Origin: Chloroflexota bacterium
GTDB taxonomy: Bacteria; Chloroflexota; Anaerolineae; Aggregatilineales; Phototrophicaceae
NCBI GenBank assembly: GCA_028875245.1
Contig: JAPPEU010000069.1
Span: 62,001-126,000 of the forward strand
Length of the DNA: 64,000 bases
Direction: 5' to 3'
Part shown: positions 41,998 to 50,923 of the stretch, piece by piece
Position numbering within the stretch: position 1 is the stretch's first letter
Layout: each line of letters begins with the position of its first letter
The notes under the pieces: model-generated
The model's input: the letters and a program-made list of their open reading frames with translations, nothing else
Databases searched by the model: none
What the model was told of the DNA's origin: nothing
Made by a program: the position numbers and the translations under genes

Positions 41998-43008
41998 TTA
42001 TTTCTGGTAGCCGATGGCGCGCGGGATGGCGCGGATGACGCCGACGACCCCGCCGGCGATTTTGCCCGCCTCGCGAATGGGCAGGATCTGCGTCCGTTCG
42101 CCATCAGTCGGCTCGAGCTCTTTCACCTCGCGGACGCCGCGGTGCGCCAGGTAGAAGAAGACGGCGATCCCGCCGGCCGCCAGCGCCAGCGATACGAAGA
42201 TGATCAGAATGAAGCCGAGCAAGACGGTGAATTGACTGGTCCCTTCAATCGTCTGATTGGCGAAGTCATCCGGCGGCAAAAGCAGCCCGAGGATGTCCTG
42301 GATTGGAATAACGAAATCGCCGAAGCCGTTGGCGAAGAAATCGGCATTTGGCTCGGTGGCGACTTGCAAGCTCAATCCATGTGGCAGCAGGGCGAAGGTA
42401 AACAGCAGGACGGTCGTGATGACGGCGATGGTCAGCACCAGGAAAAGCTGCCCGGCGTAGAAGGCCATCGTCTGCCAGAGGCAGGAAACGCTCATCAGGA
42501 GCGCGCCAAGCGTCCCCGGGATGCCGGCGAGCAGCATCAGGAAAACACGCCAGGCGAGGAAGCCGACAAGGAACCAGACCAGGAACCAGATGACATTCAC
42601 GATCCAGTTGATCAAAAAGAAGCTGACATTCAGATAAGGAAAAACCCAGGGCTTCGGCGAATCGTTGATGATGCTCCAGGTCAAATCCCAAAGCCATTTG
42701 CCGGCGCGGAAGACCAAACCGCCCGTTCTTAATGTAAAGTCTTTTTCCGGCGCTTCCTCTTCGTGTTCGTCGGCGTGCTCGCCATGTTCGCTCATTTTGG
42801 GGTCGAAGGCGCCGACGCCCCACATGAATGCCGCCATGCAGATGAAGGCGGCCAGCACCATGCCGACTTGCGCCCCCTCGCTGGAATCGGCATTCATCCA
42901 GACCGGCTCCATATTCTGCAGTGCGCGCATGGCGTAGACGAAGGCGAGCGAAGCGATGAAGCCGATGATCAAGGCCGGTATCGCCCTGGCGAGACCCGGT
43001 TTATCCAT
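41998..43008 (-). CDS. Multi-pass membrane protein in oxidase cluster, unknown
   Basis: A 336-residue membrane protein with about seven helices. A His/Glu-rich loop (HGEHADEHEEEAPEK) near 75-90 could bind metal. Other features: WLWDLTWSIINDSPKPWVFP, FLINWIVNVIWFLVWFLVGF and a soluble basic C-terminus. I do not recognise the family. Its place between two oxidase subunit III genes suggests an assembly or accessory role in the terminal oxidase, but this is inference from position. ATG at 43008 follows an AGGGAG at about twelve bases. Confidence 0.7.
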   Translation of the reverse strand: MDKPGLARAIPALIIGFIASLAFVYAMRALQNMEPVWMNADSSEGAQVGMVLAAFICMAAFMWGVGAFDPKMSEHGEHADEHEEEAPEKDFTLRTGGLVFRAGKWLWDLTWSIINDSPKPWVFPYLNVSFFLINWIVNVIWFLVWFLVGFLAWRVFLMLLAGIPGTLGALLMSVSCLWQTMAFYAGQLFLVLTIAVITTVLLFTFALLPHGLSLQVATEPNADFFANGFGDFVIPIQDILGLLLPPDDFANQTIEGTSQFTVLLGFILIIFVSLALAAGGIAVFFYLAHRGVREVKELEPTDGERTQILPIREAGKIAGGVVGVIRAIPRAIGYQK

Positions 43009-43084
43009 GGACCGCAACTCCCTTTATTCTTAAACACAGAGTGCGCAGAAATAGACGCAAATATGTCATGCGAAACCTAGGTAG

Positions 43085-43122
43085 ATTATGTTGCTGGTGG
43101 GCGAGGCAAGTCTCGCCCCTAC
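43085..43122. repeat. Dispersed palindromic repeat unit in oxidase cluster
   Basis: GGTGGGCGAGGCAAGTCTCG followed by CCCCTACAATG. A single half-unit of the GTAGGGGCGA family. The 43009-43252 gap has no gene; it also holds AAACACAGAGTGCGCAG and, near its end, CTCTGTGGTTCATTTAACGG, fragments of the 'cacagagg' motif in opposite orientations. Confidence 0.65.
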
Positions 43123-43252
43123 AATGCTGCTCGATTGGCGTGATACGCAATGGTGAAGAATGCTCCTCTTTGACCTCATAAAAGCTCAGTGCACTCGGTG
43201 CTAAGATTGCAATTACTTGCTTGCATTTTCTTCCCTGTACTCTGTGGTTCAT

Positions 43253-43855
43253 TTAACGGATCCAGTACAGGACAGTATAGAACAGCATCCAGGCCAGCGT
43301 GACGAAGTACCACAATTTAGCCGTGCCTTCCACCGCCCAGGATTCGCCGCTGTAGTGGCCGCGGCTGCCTTTGCGATAGACATGCAGTATCACTGCCAGA
43401 ATGGCCAACGCATGAGCGAAGTGAAAGCCGGTCATCAAGCGCATGGTGACGCCGTATTGCGTGGCCATCGCCGCCGCGGAAACATTGACGAATTCGTAGA
43501 CGATGACCGCCATAAAGGCGACGCCCAGGGCCATCGCGCCGCGCCAGCGCAGGGTGAAGCCGGCCACGCGGCCGCTGCGCAGGGCTTCCAGACCTCGCCG
43601 CAGTAAATACGAACTCAGCAGCAGCGCCAGGGTGGCGGCGGAGGGCAGGAGCGGGTCGAATGGCGCGACGCCGGCCGGCGGCCACTCCGAATAGCTGAAA
43701 CGCAGCTGCCAGTTGACGATGATCATCGCCAGAAAGACCATGATCCAACTGAGCTGAAAGATGGTCATGCCCAGGCGGTTGTTCTTCAAGCGCAAATCGG
43801 CTTCGCTCGGTCGTCCGAATTTTGCTTTTTCCCGTCGTTCAATGGTGGTGGTCAT
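43253..43855 (-). CDS. Second cytochrome c oxidase subunit III-like protein
   Basis: A 200-residue membrane protein with five helices related to heme-copper oxidase subunit III. After the soluble start (MTTTIERREKAKFGRPSEAD) come helices including FQLSWIMVFLAMIIVNWQL, a conserved TGFHFAHALAILAVILHVY segment and a final AKLWYFVTLAWMLFYTVLYW. The FHFAHA and W-Y-F ends match subunit III. The ATG at 43855 fits; a longer frame would overlap the subunit I gene. Having two subunit III-like genes in one cluster is unusual; this one may pair directly with subunit I. Confidence 0.8.
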   Translation of the reverse strand: MTTTIERREKAKFGRPSEADLRLKNNRLGMTIFQLSWIMVFLAMIIVNWQLRFSYSEWPPAGVAPFDPLLPSAATLALLLSSYLLRRGLEALRSGRVAGFTLRWRGAMALGVAFMAVIVYEFVNVSAAAMATQYGVTMRLMTGFHFAHALAILAVILHVYRKGSRGHYSGESWAVEGTAKLWYFVTLAWMLFYTVLYWIR

Positions 43856-43898
43856 GGCGCTCTCGCCGTTGATTCCTCGCATCCAAAATCTGGAGGCC

Positions 43899-45590
43899 TT
43901 AATGACCGCCTCGGCCGTCGGGAGCGCCGCTGCCAAATGCTTCGTCGACCGCTTCCAGGTATGCGGCCGATGCTGCCGTGCCATAGCCGTAGGGTTCTTC
44001 AAAGGGAATGGGATCATCGACAAAATTGGTCGGTGGCGGCGGTGATGTGGTCTGCCATTCCAGCGTCAGCGCGCGCCAGGGATTGGCGCCGGCGATGGGA
44101 CCGCGATAGTAGGAGCGGATGACGTTGAAGATGACGATAAAGGTCGAAAAGCCGAGCACAAAGGCGGAAAAGCTGATGAGTTGATTCCAGTCGGTGAACC
44201 TCGCGTCGTAAACGGCCACGCGCCGCGGCATGCCCAACATGCCGACGATGTGCATCGGGAAGAACGTGAAGAGAAAGCCCAGATAGGTGAAGACGAAGTG
44301 GATCACCCCCAGGCGCTCGTTCATCATGCGGCCTGTGATTTTGGGGAACCAATGATAAAGGGCGGCGTAGATGGCGAAGACGCTGCCGCCGAAGAGCACG
44401 AAGTGAAAGTGGCTGACGACGAAGTAAGTGTCGTGCACATGAATATCGAAGGGCAGGGCGGCCAGCATAACGCCGGTGATGCCGCCGATGACAAAGAGCG
44501 ACAAGAAGCCGAGCGCAAAGAGCATGGCGCTGGTAAAGCGGATCTTGCCGCCCCAGATCGTGCCCAGCCAACTGAACATTTTGATGCCGGTGGGCACGGC
44601 GATAATCATGGTGGTAATCATGAAGGGGATGCGCAATTCCGGCTGCAAGCTGGTGAACATGTGGTGGGCCCAGACGGTGAAGCCGACAAAGGCGATGCCC
44701 ATGCTCGATAGGCCGACCATGCGGTAACCGAAGACGGGTTTTCGGCTGTGAATCGACAGCACTTCGCTGAGCACGCCCATGCCGGGCAGGACCATGATGT
44801 AAACCGCGGGGTGGCTGTAGAACCAGAAGATGTTCTGCCAGAGCAGCACATCGCCGCCGCCGGCCGCGTCAAAGAAGGTCGTGCCCGCCACGCGATCAAG
44901 CAGCAGCAGGGTCAGCGCGCCGGCCAAAAACGGCGTCGCCATGACAGCGATGATGCTGGTCGCCAAAACTGCCCAGCAGAGCAGGGGCATGCGCCAGATG
45001 GTCATCTCGGGCGGCCGCATATTGAAGATCGTCACGATGAAATTGATCGACCCCATGATGGAGGAAATGCCGAGCAGGTGCGCGCCCAGAGCCCAAAGCG
45101 TCTGCCCGTCGCCGCTGAAGATGGTCGAGAGGGGCGGGTAGGAGGTCCAGCCAGCTTCGGCCGGGCTGACGAAGTAGCCGAGCAGCACCACGACGGCGGC
45201 CGGTGGAATCAGCCAGAAGGCGAAGGCGTTCAGCCAGGGGAAAGCCATATCCTTGGCCCCTAGCTGCAGCGGCACGACAAAATTGCCGAAGGCGGCCCAC
45301 ATCGGAATGATGAAGAGGAAGATCATAATCGTGCCGTGGATGGTGAAGAGGCTGTTGTAAGCGGCCCCCGATACCATCAAATCGAGGTCGGGCGACCATA
45401 ATTCGAGCCGAATCAACATCGCCATCGCGCCGCCGATGATGAAGAACAGGAAAGAACTGATCCCGTATTGCACGCCGATGATCTTGTGATCGACGCTCCA
45501 GCGCAGGTATTCGCTCAAGGCGGGGCGCTTAATCGCATCCGCTTCCTGTCCTTCTGCTTCTGCCCCCAGGGGGACGGCAATTGTGGCCAT
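43899..45590 (-). CDS. ctaD: Cytochrome c oxidase subunit I (A2-type heme-copper oxidase)
   Basis: A 563-residue catalytic subunit that reduces O2 to water and pumps protons. Heme a ligand His85 is in LFTIHGTIMIF. The CuB site is WFYSHPAVYIMVLPG (258-270): His260 and the cross-linked Tyr264. The Glu of canonical A1 oxidases (HPEVY) is missing and replaced by the YS pair just before HP, the signature of type A2 oxidases. VWAHHMFTS gives the other CuB His residues, and HDTYFVVSHFHFVLFGG the heme ligands. It follows the subunit II gene by 72 bases. Confidence 0.97.
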   Translation of the reverse strand: MATIAVPLGAEAEGQEADAIKRPALSEYLRWSVDHKIIGVQYGISSFLFFIIGGAMAMLIRLELWSPDLDLMVSGAAYNSLFTIHGTIMIFLFIIPMWAAFGNFVVPLQLGAKDMAFPWLNAFAFWLIPPAAVVVLLGYFVSPAEAGWTSYPPLSTIFSGDGQTLWALGAHLLGISSIMGSINFIVTIFNMRPPEMTIWRMPLLCWAVLATSIIAVMATPFLAGALTLLLLDRVAGTTFFDAAGGGDVLLWQNIFWFYSHPAVYIMVLPGMGVLSEVLSIHSRKPVFGYRMVGLSSMGIAFVGFTVWAHHMFTSLQPELRIPFMITTMIIAVPTGIKMFSWLGTIWGGKIRFTSAMLFALGFLSLFVIGGITGVMLAALPFDIHVHDTYFVVSHFHFVLFGGSVFAIYAALYHWFPKITGRMMNERLGVIHFVFTYLGFLFTFFPMHIVGMLGMPRRVAVYDARFTDWNQLISFSAFVLGFSTFIVIFNVIRSYYRGPIAGANPWRALTLEWQTTSPPPPTNFVDDPIPFEEPYGYGTAASAAYLEAVDEAFGSGAPDGRGGH

Positions 45591-45662
45591 AGTTGCGCCT
45601 TTTCACTCCTGTCCTAGTAGTCGCGTTTGACGAGCGCAAATCCTGTGCGCATCAATGTCGCG

Positions 45663-47021
45663 CTAGGCTGAATCGTCGCTGCCTTCAGATTCCTCGCCGT
45701 CTTCGGCGGGCGTTTCAGCGCTCTCTTCAATCTCTGCAACCTCTTCCTCTGCAACCTCTTCGGCTTCCATCCCAAAAGTGATATCGACATCGTAACCGAA
45801 GACGGTCGTGATGGCGTTGGGAATGGCTCTGCCCGGGTTTTCCATATCACAATCGGAAGCCTCGCCCTGGGTGCAGAGATAAGCCACGATCGAATAGAGC
45901 TGTTCGGGGCTCATGATATTGGCGGTTTCCATGACATCGGGACCGAAGGCGGCCATTTGTTGATCGTAACCAGGGACGCGAAAGGCGCCCGAGTTCCAGA
46001 TGGAGGTGGCGATATATTCTTCGGCCGATTGGCCGGGCACGCGTTCTCCGGCGCGGTCGGCGATGCCATTCAAGGTCGGGCCGGTCGTCGAGGTCCAGCC
46101 GAGGCTGTCCAAAATATGACAGCTGTTGCAAATGTAATTCTGAATTTCGACCTCGCCGCGCAGCACCGGATCGGCCGGCGGGTTGAGTATGGCGTGGATG
46201 GCGGGCTCGTAGAATTGCTCGAGGAATTGGCTTTCGTCCTCATAAACGATGACCGTCCCGCGCATGCGGCCGTGCCCGTCGCCGCATAGCTCGGCGCAGA
46301 CGATTGGGTACTCGGCCGGGTAGGGGCGGCCTTCGACGCGCACGGGCGTAAAGCGCAGCGCGGTGGGGCGCCCGCCTTGCATTGGGTCGCCGGGCAAGAG
46401 ATCCTGCTTGACGCGCATGGCCGGCACCCAATAAGAATGAATGACATCCTGCGTTTGCAGCGTCAAATCGACATTCTGGCCGATATAGGTATGCAAGTCC
46501 GCGCCGCTGTTGATGATGATCTGCGTCCCATTGGGGTCAAAGCGCTCGGTGACGTAGGTATGCGTCCAGGCGTAACGCGCGCCGGTCACATTAATCGTGA
46601 TGCTGTGGCCATCAATCATGTTGACGGACGCCTTGGGCTGGGAGTTCTGGTTCCAAATGTTGAAGCTGATGACCGCCAAGAATACGACAACCAGCGCCGG
46701 AATGATCGTCCAGATGATCTCCAGGAGCGGATTGCCGTGGTAAGTGGGGCCGTCGCTGTGGTCGTCGGGCCGCGCGCGAAAGGCGATGACCGAGATCAGC
46801 AGCATGCCTTGTATCAAGAAGAAAACCACGCCGCCGATGATGACCAGGATGTAGAAGAGCTCATCGACGCTCTTGGATTCGGCCGATGCCTGCTCGGGCA
46901 GGACGACCGGCACAAAACTCGTGAACCAGTTGATGCCAATGACGCTGACCAGCAAGAAGACCGCCGCGACGACAACCGCTGCCGGGCTGATCGATGGACC
47001 CCTGGAACGACTGTTTTCCAT
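45663..47021 (-). CDS. ctaC: Cytochrome c oxidase subunit II with fused cytochrome c (caa3 type)
   Basis: A 452-residue subunit. After a first helix (about 13-35) and a second helix (about 50-75) comes the cupredoxin domain with the CuA ligands in VCAELCGDGHGRMRGTV. A C-terminal cytochrome c domain follows, with heme site NYICNSCHILDS and methionine ligand candidates later. The last 45 residues are very acidic (Glu/Ala/Asp-rich), with no known role. Such fusion defines caa3 oxidases, which take electrons directly from a cytochrome c. AGGTGGA lies upstream of the ATG at 47021. It heads the oxidase operon. Confidence 0.96.
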   Translation of the reverse strand: MENSRSRGPSISPAAVVVAAVFLLVSVIGINWFTSFVPVVLPEQASAESKSVDELFYILVIIGGVVFFLIQGMLLISVIAFRARPDDHSDGPTYHGNPLLEIIWTIIPALVVVFLAVISFNIWNQNSQPKASVNMIDGHSITINVTGARYAWTHTYVTERFDPNGTQIIINSGADLHTYIGQNVDLTLQTQDVIHSYWVPAMRVKQDLLPGDPMQGGRPTALRFTPVRVEGRPYPAEYPIVCAELCGDGHGRMRGTVIVYEDESQFLEQFYEPAIHAILNPPADPVLRGEVEIQNYICNSCHILDSLGWTSTTGPTLNGIADRAGERVPGQSAEEYIATSIWNSGAFRVPGYDQQMAAFGPDVMETANIMSPEQLYSIVAYLCTQGEASDCDMENPGRAIPNAITTVFGYDVDITFGMEAEEVAEEEVAEIEESAETPAEDGEESEGSDDSA

Positions 47022-47263
47022 ACCGGTATTCCACCTGAAATCACGGCCGCGCAACAGCCATTTGCCTGGGCGTTGTCGGCGCGTTGGCACAGAACGCGCG
47101 ATTCAATTCGATTGACGAATTGTTCCGCTTGTTAAATTTGTCACAATTGTAGCGAAAAGAGCATGTGTTTACAAGTTCAGGTCTGCCTGGTCGCAGGGTA
47201 ATCGCATCAAATTAAAATTGTGCTGATATATGACAATTTTCACGCGCATTTCGTAATCTGCAG

Positions 47264-47330
47264 ATGAAACGCCCTACAGATTTTGCTATGATTACATACG
47301 GAATTTGGCAGGTTCATTAAAGAAGAGGTA
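47264..47330 (+). repeat. Partial copy of long composite repeat family B
   Basis: The tail of the 11.9 kb and 15.5 kb repeats: AAACGCCCTACAGATTTTGC, then TATGATTACATACGG and AATTTGGCAGGTTCATTAAA. Only the 3-prime part is present. The 47022-47467 gap is otherwise AT-rich, with no gene I can support before 47468. Confidence 0.75.
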
Positions 47331-47467
47331 GCGGGGCGACCCTGTGTGCAGCCTCGGTGTTCTCTTACGTGATGGCCTTACTCAAAACGGAAACGATAGG
47401 CGCTGCGCGTTGGAATAGGGCGCCGCTTAAGGTAGTATCACTTGACGCGAGATATGTCGGTGGCGGA

Positions 47468-47836
47468 ATGGACAAATCAAAGATCGACAGCAGCGGGATC
47501 CCGTGGCCTGTGTATGCGGCGCTCAACTTCGCGTTGCTGGCGACTGTGGCTGTCTTTGGTTTCCTGGCATTCTTCGCGTCGCTTGAAATAGTGCTGACGC
47601 TTGGCGCCCCGGCAATTGCGCAGACGATAGAGAGCGCGGTGCGGGCCAAATACACCCTGGTCACCTTGCGCAATATCTGGCTGCTGGTCGGCGGTATCTT
47701 ATTGCTGGTCGTCATCATCTACTGCATCAATTACTTCTTCAAACATTGGCGCGATATGCGCGTGCACCGGGTTTTTCTGGTGATCCTGGCGCTTGAAGCG
47801 GTCATCATTGTCGTTCAATACGCGCTAACTGCCTGA
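47468..47836 (+). CDS. Three-helix membrane protein, unknown
   Basis: A 122-residue protein with three or four hydrophobic helices (VYAALNFALLATVAVFGFLA; NIWLLVGGILLLVVIIYCIN; VFLVILALEAVIIVVQYAL). GGTGGCGGA lies directly before the ATG. It resembles no family I know. It is divergent from the oxidase operon and converges on the transpeptidase gene, with one base between the stop codons. A role in the neighbouring oxidase is possible but unsupported. Confidence 0.6.
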   Translation: MDKSKIDSSGIPWPVYAALNFALLATVAVFGFLAFFASLEIVLTLGAPAIAQTIESAVRAKYTLVTLRNIWLLVGGILLLVVIIYCINYFFKHWRDMRVHRVFLVILALEAVIIVVQYALTA

Positions 47837-47837
47837 C

Positions 47838-50012
47838 TCAGTTCTTCCCGAAGTAATAATACTCGAGGATATCCCGCGTCAGGGGCGCGGCGACGGCCGA
47901 CCCTTCGCCCGCGTTCTCGACCATGGTGACGATGGCGACCTGCGGCGCTTTCGCCGGCGCATAGGCGATGAACCAACTGTGGGGCGGCTCGTCCTCCCCG
48001 GGCACCTGAGCCGTGCCGGTCTTGCCGCAGACGCCGACATCCAGCAAGGACGATCGATAGAATTGATGCGCGGCCGTGCCGGTCGGGGTGTTGACCACAT
48101 CGCACATGCCGCGGCGGATCAGGGCGAGATTGGCGGGATCAAGCTGGGCATCGACCATGACATCGCGCTGGGCGACGCGCGTCCGCTGATCGAGGATGCC
48201 CCGTTCGCGCACCAGATGCGGACGCAACACATAACCGCCGTTGGCGATGGCGGCATACAGGCGCAGCATTTGCAGCGGCGAGGCCTGCACCTCGCCCTGG
48301 CCGATGGAGAGGTTGACAGCGTGGGAATATGACCAGGGCAGGCCGGTGATCGTGGCGACGTTGTCCGGGGTGGGCACGCTGCCGGCGTCTTCGGGAAGGG
48401 TGTTGATGCCAGTGGGCTGGCCCAAACCCAGGAGGCGCGCGAAAGACGGCAGCAGCCAAGGATCTTTGGCGTTCAACTGGAAGCCCGCTTGATAGAAGAA
48501 GGGGTTGCAGCTGTTGGTGATGCCGGTTTGAACGGACATAATGCCGTGGCCGCCGCGCAGCCAGTCATAACGAACATCCCGGCCATAAGTCCAGGTGCCC
48601 GTGCAATTGTAACGCGTCGTCTCGTCGTAGATGCCGCTTTCGAGCGCGGCGACGGCCGTCAAGCCTTTCATGACTGAGCCGGTGGAATAAATGCCCTGAG
48701 TCGCCCGATTAATCAGGGGTTTGCGCTCGTCCTCGACGATGGCTTTCAAGGCTTCCTCCGCCTTGACGCGGCCGACCGCGGGGAATGGATTGAGGACATT
48801 GCCATCGTAGACCGGGAAGCTGATCATCGCCAGGATTTCGCCATTGTTGACGTCCATGATGACGACGGCGGCGCCCTCGGAATTCTCCGCCCAGGCGCTG
48901 TTGGCGTAGGCTTCCGCCAGAAGGCGCGCGACTGCCGCCTGCAAATCGGCATCGATTGTCAACCACAGGCTCTCGGGAATCTGCGAGCGGACCTCGCTCA
49001 GCACGCGCAGGCGTCGACCGTCCGGCGCGACCAGGGATAGCCGACCGCCCGGGCGCCCGGCCAGTGTATCATTCATGCCCGCTTCGACGCCGCCTTTGCC
49101 GATGATCGTCTCGGCGTTGAAGCCGACGGCTTCCAGCGCGGGGATCTGCTCGGCATCGGGATAACCCACATGCCCGACCACATGCGGCAGCAAACTGCCT
49201 TGGGCGTAGCGGCGGGTGGGCAGCTGCCTGAATTCGGCGCCGCAATATGCCTTTATGAGATCGTTGTTCTTTATGAAAGTGTTCGGCTCAAGCAGGCCGG
49301 CGTCCACGATCCAGTCCGGCCTTGAGCGGACGTTGAACAGGTCGCTGATTTCTTCCGGCGGCTCTTCCAGCGCTTCCGCCAGGACTTGGAAGCAGACATC
49401 GCGGTCGGGGATGCGCCCGTTGTCAACCAGGACGCGCACCATGCGGCCGTTTTGGTCGGCCAGGACTTCGCCAGCGCGGTCGTAGATATTGGCGCGGCTG
49501 GGCGTCTGCGCTTCAAAGACGATGCGGGCGCCCTCGCCCATCTCGGGGAATATATCGGCGGGGGACCAGGCGACGCGCCATGCGCCCACCTGCGGGTCAA
49601 TCACCAGATGCAGGGTGCGCCGGGCGTCGACAAAGCTGCCGAGAACGCGCGTATGGAAGGTGATATCGTATTGAAAGGCCAGGACGCGCCCCTCGCCAGT
49701 GAGATTAGTCGGCGTATACTCGAGGGCTTCCAGCCTGAGCCTAGTCTGCGCATTTTCGTACAGGGCGCGAAATTCAGCCAGCGGCGTCAGCTCGCGGTTG
49801 CGGAAAGTCAGCAGGCCATGCATCTCGGCGAAATCACGCTCCGCCCAGGCATCGAGGAAGCGCCGCGCTACCCCGTCCGCGGCCTCCAAATCGGCGAGCT
49901 CTGCTGGATTGGGCGCTGCCGTCCCCAACTGAATCGCCGCCTCTTCGCCAGTCGATGCGCAGGCGGAAAGCGAGAATAGCAGAATGATAATGATGATCGC
50001 GAGCCGTCGCAT
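47838..50012 (-). CDS. Penicillin-binding transpeptidase lipoprotein (PBP2/MecA-like)
   Basis: A 724-residue cell-wall enzyme. The N-terminus has a lipobox (LFSLSAC, Cys at about 18) and so is probably a membrane-attached lipoprotein. Residues 40-150 form an NTF2-like domain as in MecA-type proteins; a PBP dimerisation domain follows, and the transpeptidase domain begins near 370. Active-site motifs are STGSVMKGL (SxxK), TNSCNP (SxN) and CGKTGTAQVPG (KTG). It crosslinks peptidoglycan. No mreBCD or rodA is seen nearby. Confidence 0.92.
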   Translation of the reverse strand: MRRLAIIIIILLFSLSACASTGEEAAIQLGTAAPNPAELADLEAADGVARRFLDAWAERDFAEMHGLLTFRNRELTPLAEFRALYENAQTRLRLEALEYTPTNLTGEGRVLAFQYDITFHTRVLGSFVDARRTLHLVIDPQVGAWRVAWSPADIFPEMGEGARIVFEAQTPSRANIYDRAGEVLADQNGRMVRVLVDNGRIPDRDVCFQVLAEALEEPPEEISDLFNVRSRPDWIVDAGLLEPNTFIKNNDLIKAYCGAEFRQLPTRRYAQGSLLPHVVGHVGYPDAEQIPALEAVGFNAETIIGKGGVEAGMNDTLAGRPGGRLSLVAPDGRRLRVLSEVRSQIPESLWLTIDADLQAAVARLLAEAYANSAWAENSEGAAVVIMDVNNGEILAMISFPVYDGNVLNPFPAVGRVKAEEALKAIVEDERKPLINRATQGIYSTGSVMKGLTAVAALESGIYDETTRYNCTGTWTYGRDVRYDWLRGGHGIMSVQTGITNSCNPFFYQAGFQLNAKDPWLLPSFARLLGLGQPTGINTLPEDAGSVPTPDNVATITGLPWSYSHAVNLSIGQGEVQASPLQMLRLYAAIANGGYVLRPHLVRERGILDQRTRVAQRDVMVDAQLDPANLALIRRGMCDVVNTPTGTAAHQFYRSSLLDVGVCGKTGTAQVPGEDEPPHSWFIAYAPAKAPQVAIVTMVENAGEGSAVAAPLTRDILEYYYFGKN

Positions 50013-50135
50013 AAGCGCTCCCCCTGCTCATCAATTATAGTGAAATCGGGAAATCCGACGCGGCCATGCCGGGTAAATCGGAAGGACCTTTGCGCGGAGA
50101 GACGCTCGAAGCGCCGCTTATTTCGCGGGCGCGGC

Positions 50136-50723
50136 TCAAGCCGTTTTGCGCAGTTTGTACCAACTGGCGGGGGCGCCGATGGCGCGGTCGTCGCCGCGCT
50201 GCTCCCAGAGCAAATCAAGCTGGCGGCCGAAGGTCTGCGCAACCAGCTTGGGCGCCCAGCCGACGGTCGAATCCGCGCGCGGATGACTGGCGTAGAGCAT
50301 AAAGATGCCGCCGGCGCTCAAGCGCGACGCAATGGAAGCGGCATAGCGCCCGACATCGGAGGCGTCGAGGCAGTGCCCGCAGCCGATGTCGATGATGAGA
50401 TTGTAGTCGCTGCGCAGGAGGGGCAGGTCGTCCAGGCGGGTCACGTCATGGCGGAAGAGTCGGTGCGAGTCGGGGGCGAATTCGCTCAGCTTGGCAGTCG
50501 CCATGTCGATCGCCCGCTGCACGAAGTCCAGCCCGTCGGCGCGCCAGCCCTGCCGCAGCAAGTCGCGGATGACGGTGCCGGTGCCGCAGCCGAGGTCCAA
50601 TGCCCAACCGGCGGGCAGTTCCGCGAGCGCGTCGAAGATCTCCGGCGGGGTGATGCCGCTATCCCAAGGGGTTTCGCCGCTGGCGTAACGTTGGCTGAAG
50701 CTGGCGTGGCGGTCATCGGTCAT
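50136..50723 (-). CDS. Class I SAM-dependent methyltransferase
   Basis: A 195-residue methyltransferase. SAM motif I is ALDLGCGTGTVIRDLLRQG (about 41-59), motif II GLDFVQRAIDMA, motif IV LIIDIGCGHCLD, and the conserved PWDSGITPPEI near the N-terminus resembles thiol- or TehB-like methyltransferases. Length and layout fit the small-molecule group. Its substrate is unknown. It is on the same strand as the transpeptidase gene but 123 bases from it. Confidence 0.85.
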   Translation of the reverse strand: MTDDRHASFSQRYASGETPWDSGITPPEIFDALAELPAGWALDLGCGTGTVIRDLLRQGWRADGLDFVQRAIDMATAKLSEFAPDSHRLFRHDVTRLDDLPLLRSDYNLIIDIGCGHCLDASDVGRYAASIASRLSAGGIFMLYASHPRADSTVGWAPKLVAQTFGRQLDLLWEQRGDDRAIGAPASWYKLRKTA

Positions 50724-50799
50724 GGCGCGATCATTTTCAGATTTTTAGGGCTTTTAGGGTACTAAGTCACAGGTCCCGAAAGCGCGTAATGGAAGGCGC

Positions 50800-50902
50800 T
50801 GTAGGGGCGAGAGACGGTCAGTGTCTACACGACCCTTGTCTCGCCCTCCTGTGCGCAATACCTTATTCAGTCGACGGGCGACCCAATGGCTCGCCCCTAC
50901 AA
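50800..50902. repeat. Dispersed mosaic repeat
   Basis: Contains GCTGTAGGGGCGAGAGACGG, CAGTGTCTACACGACCC, TTGTCTCGCCC and the end CGACCCAATGGCTCGCCCCT. The CGACCCAATGGCTCGCCCCT end is identical to that of the sdhA-sdhB gap repeat at about 27223-27242. No gene is seen in the 50724-50923 gap. Confidence 0.75.
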
Positions 50903-50923
50903 ATCTAAAGCAGAGGTGAAACA

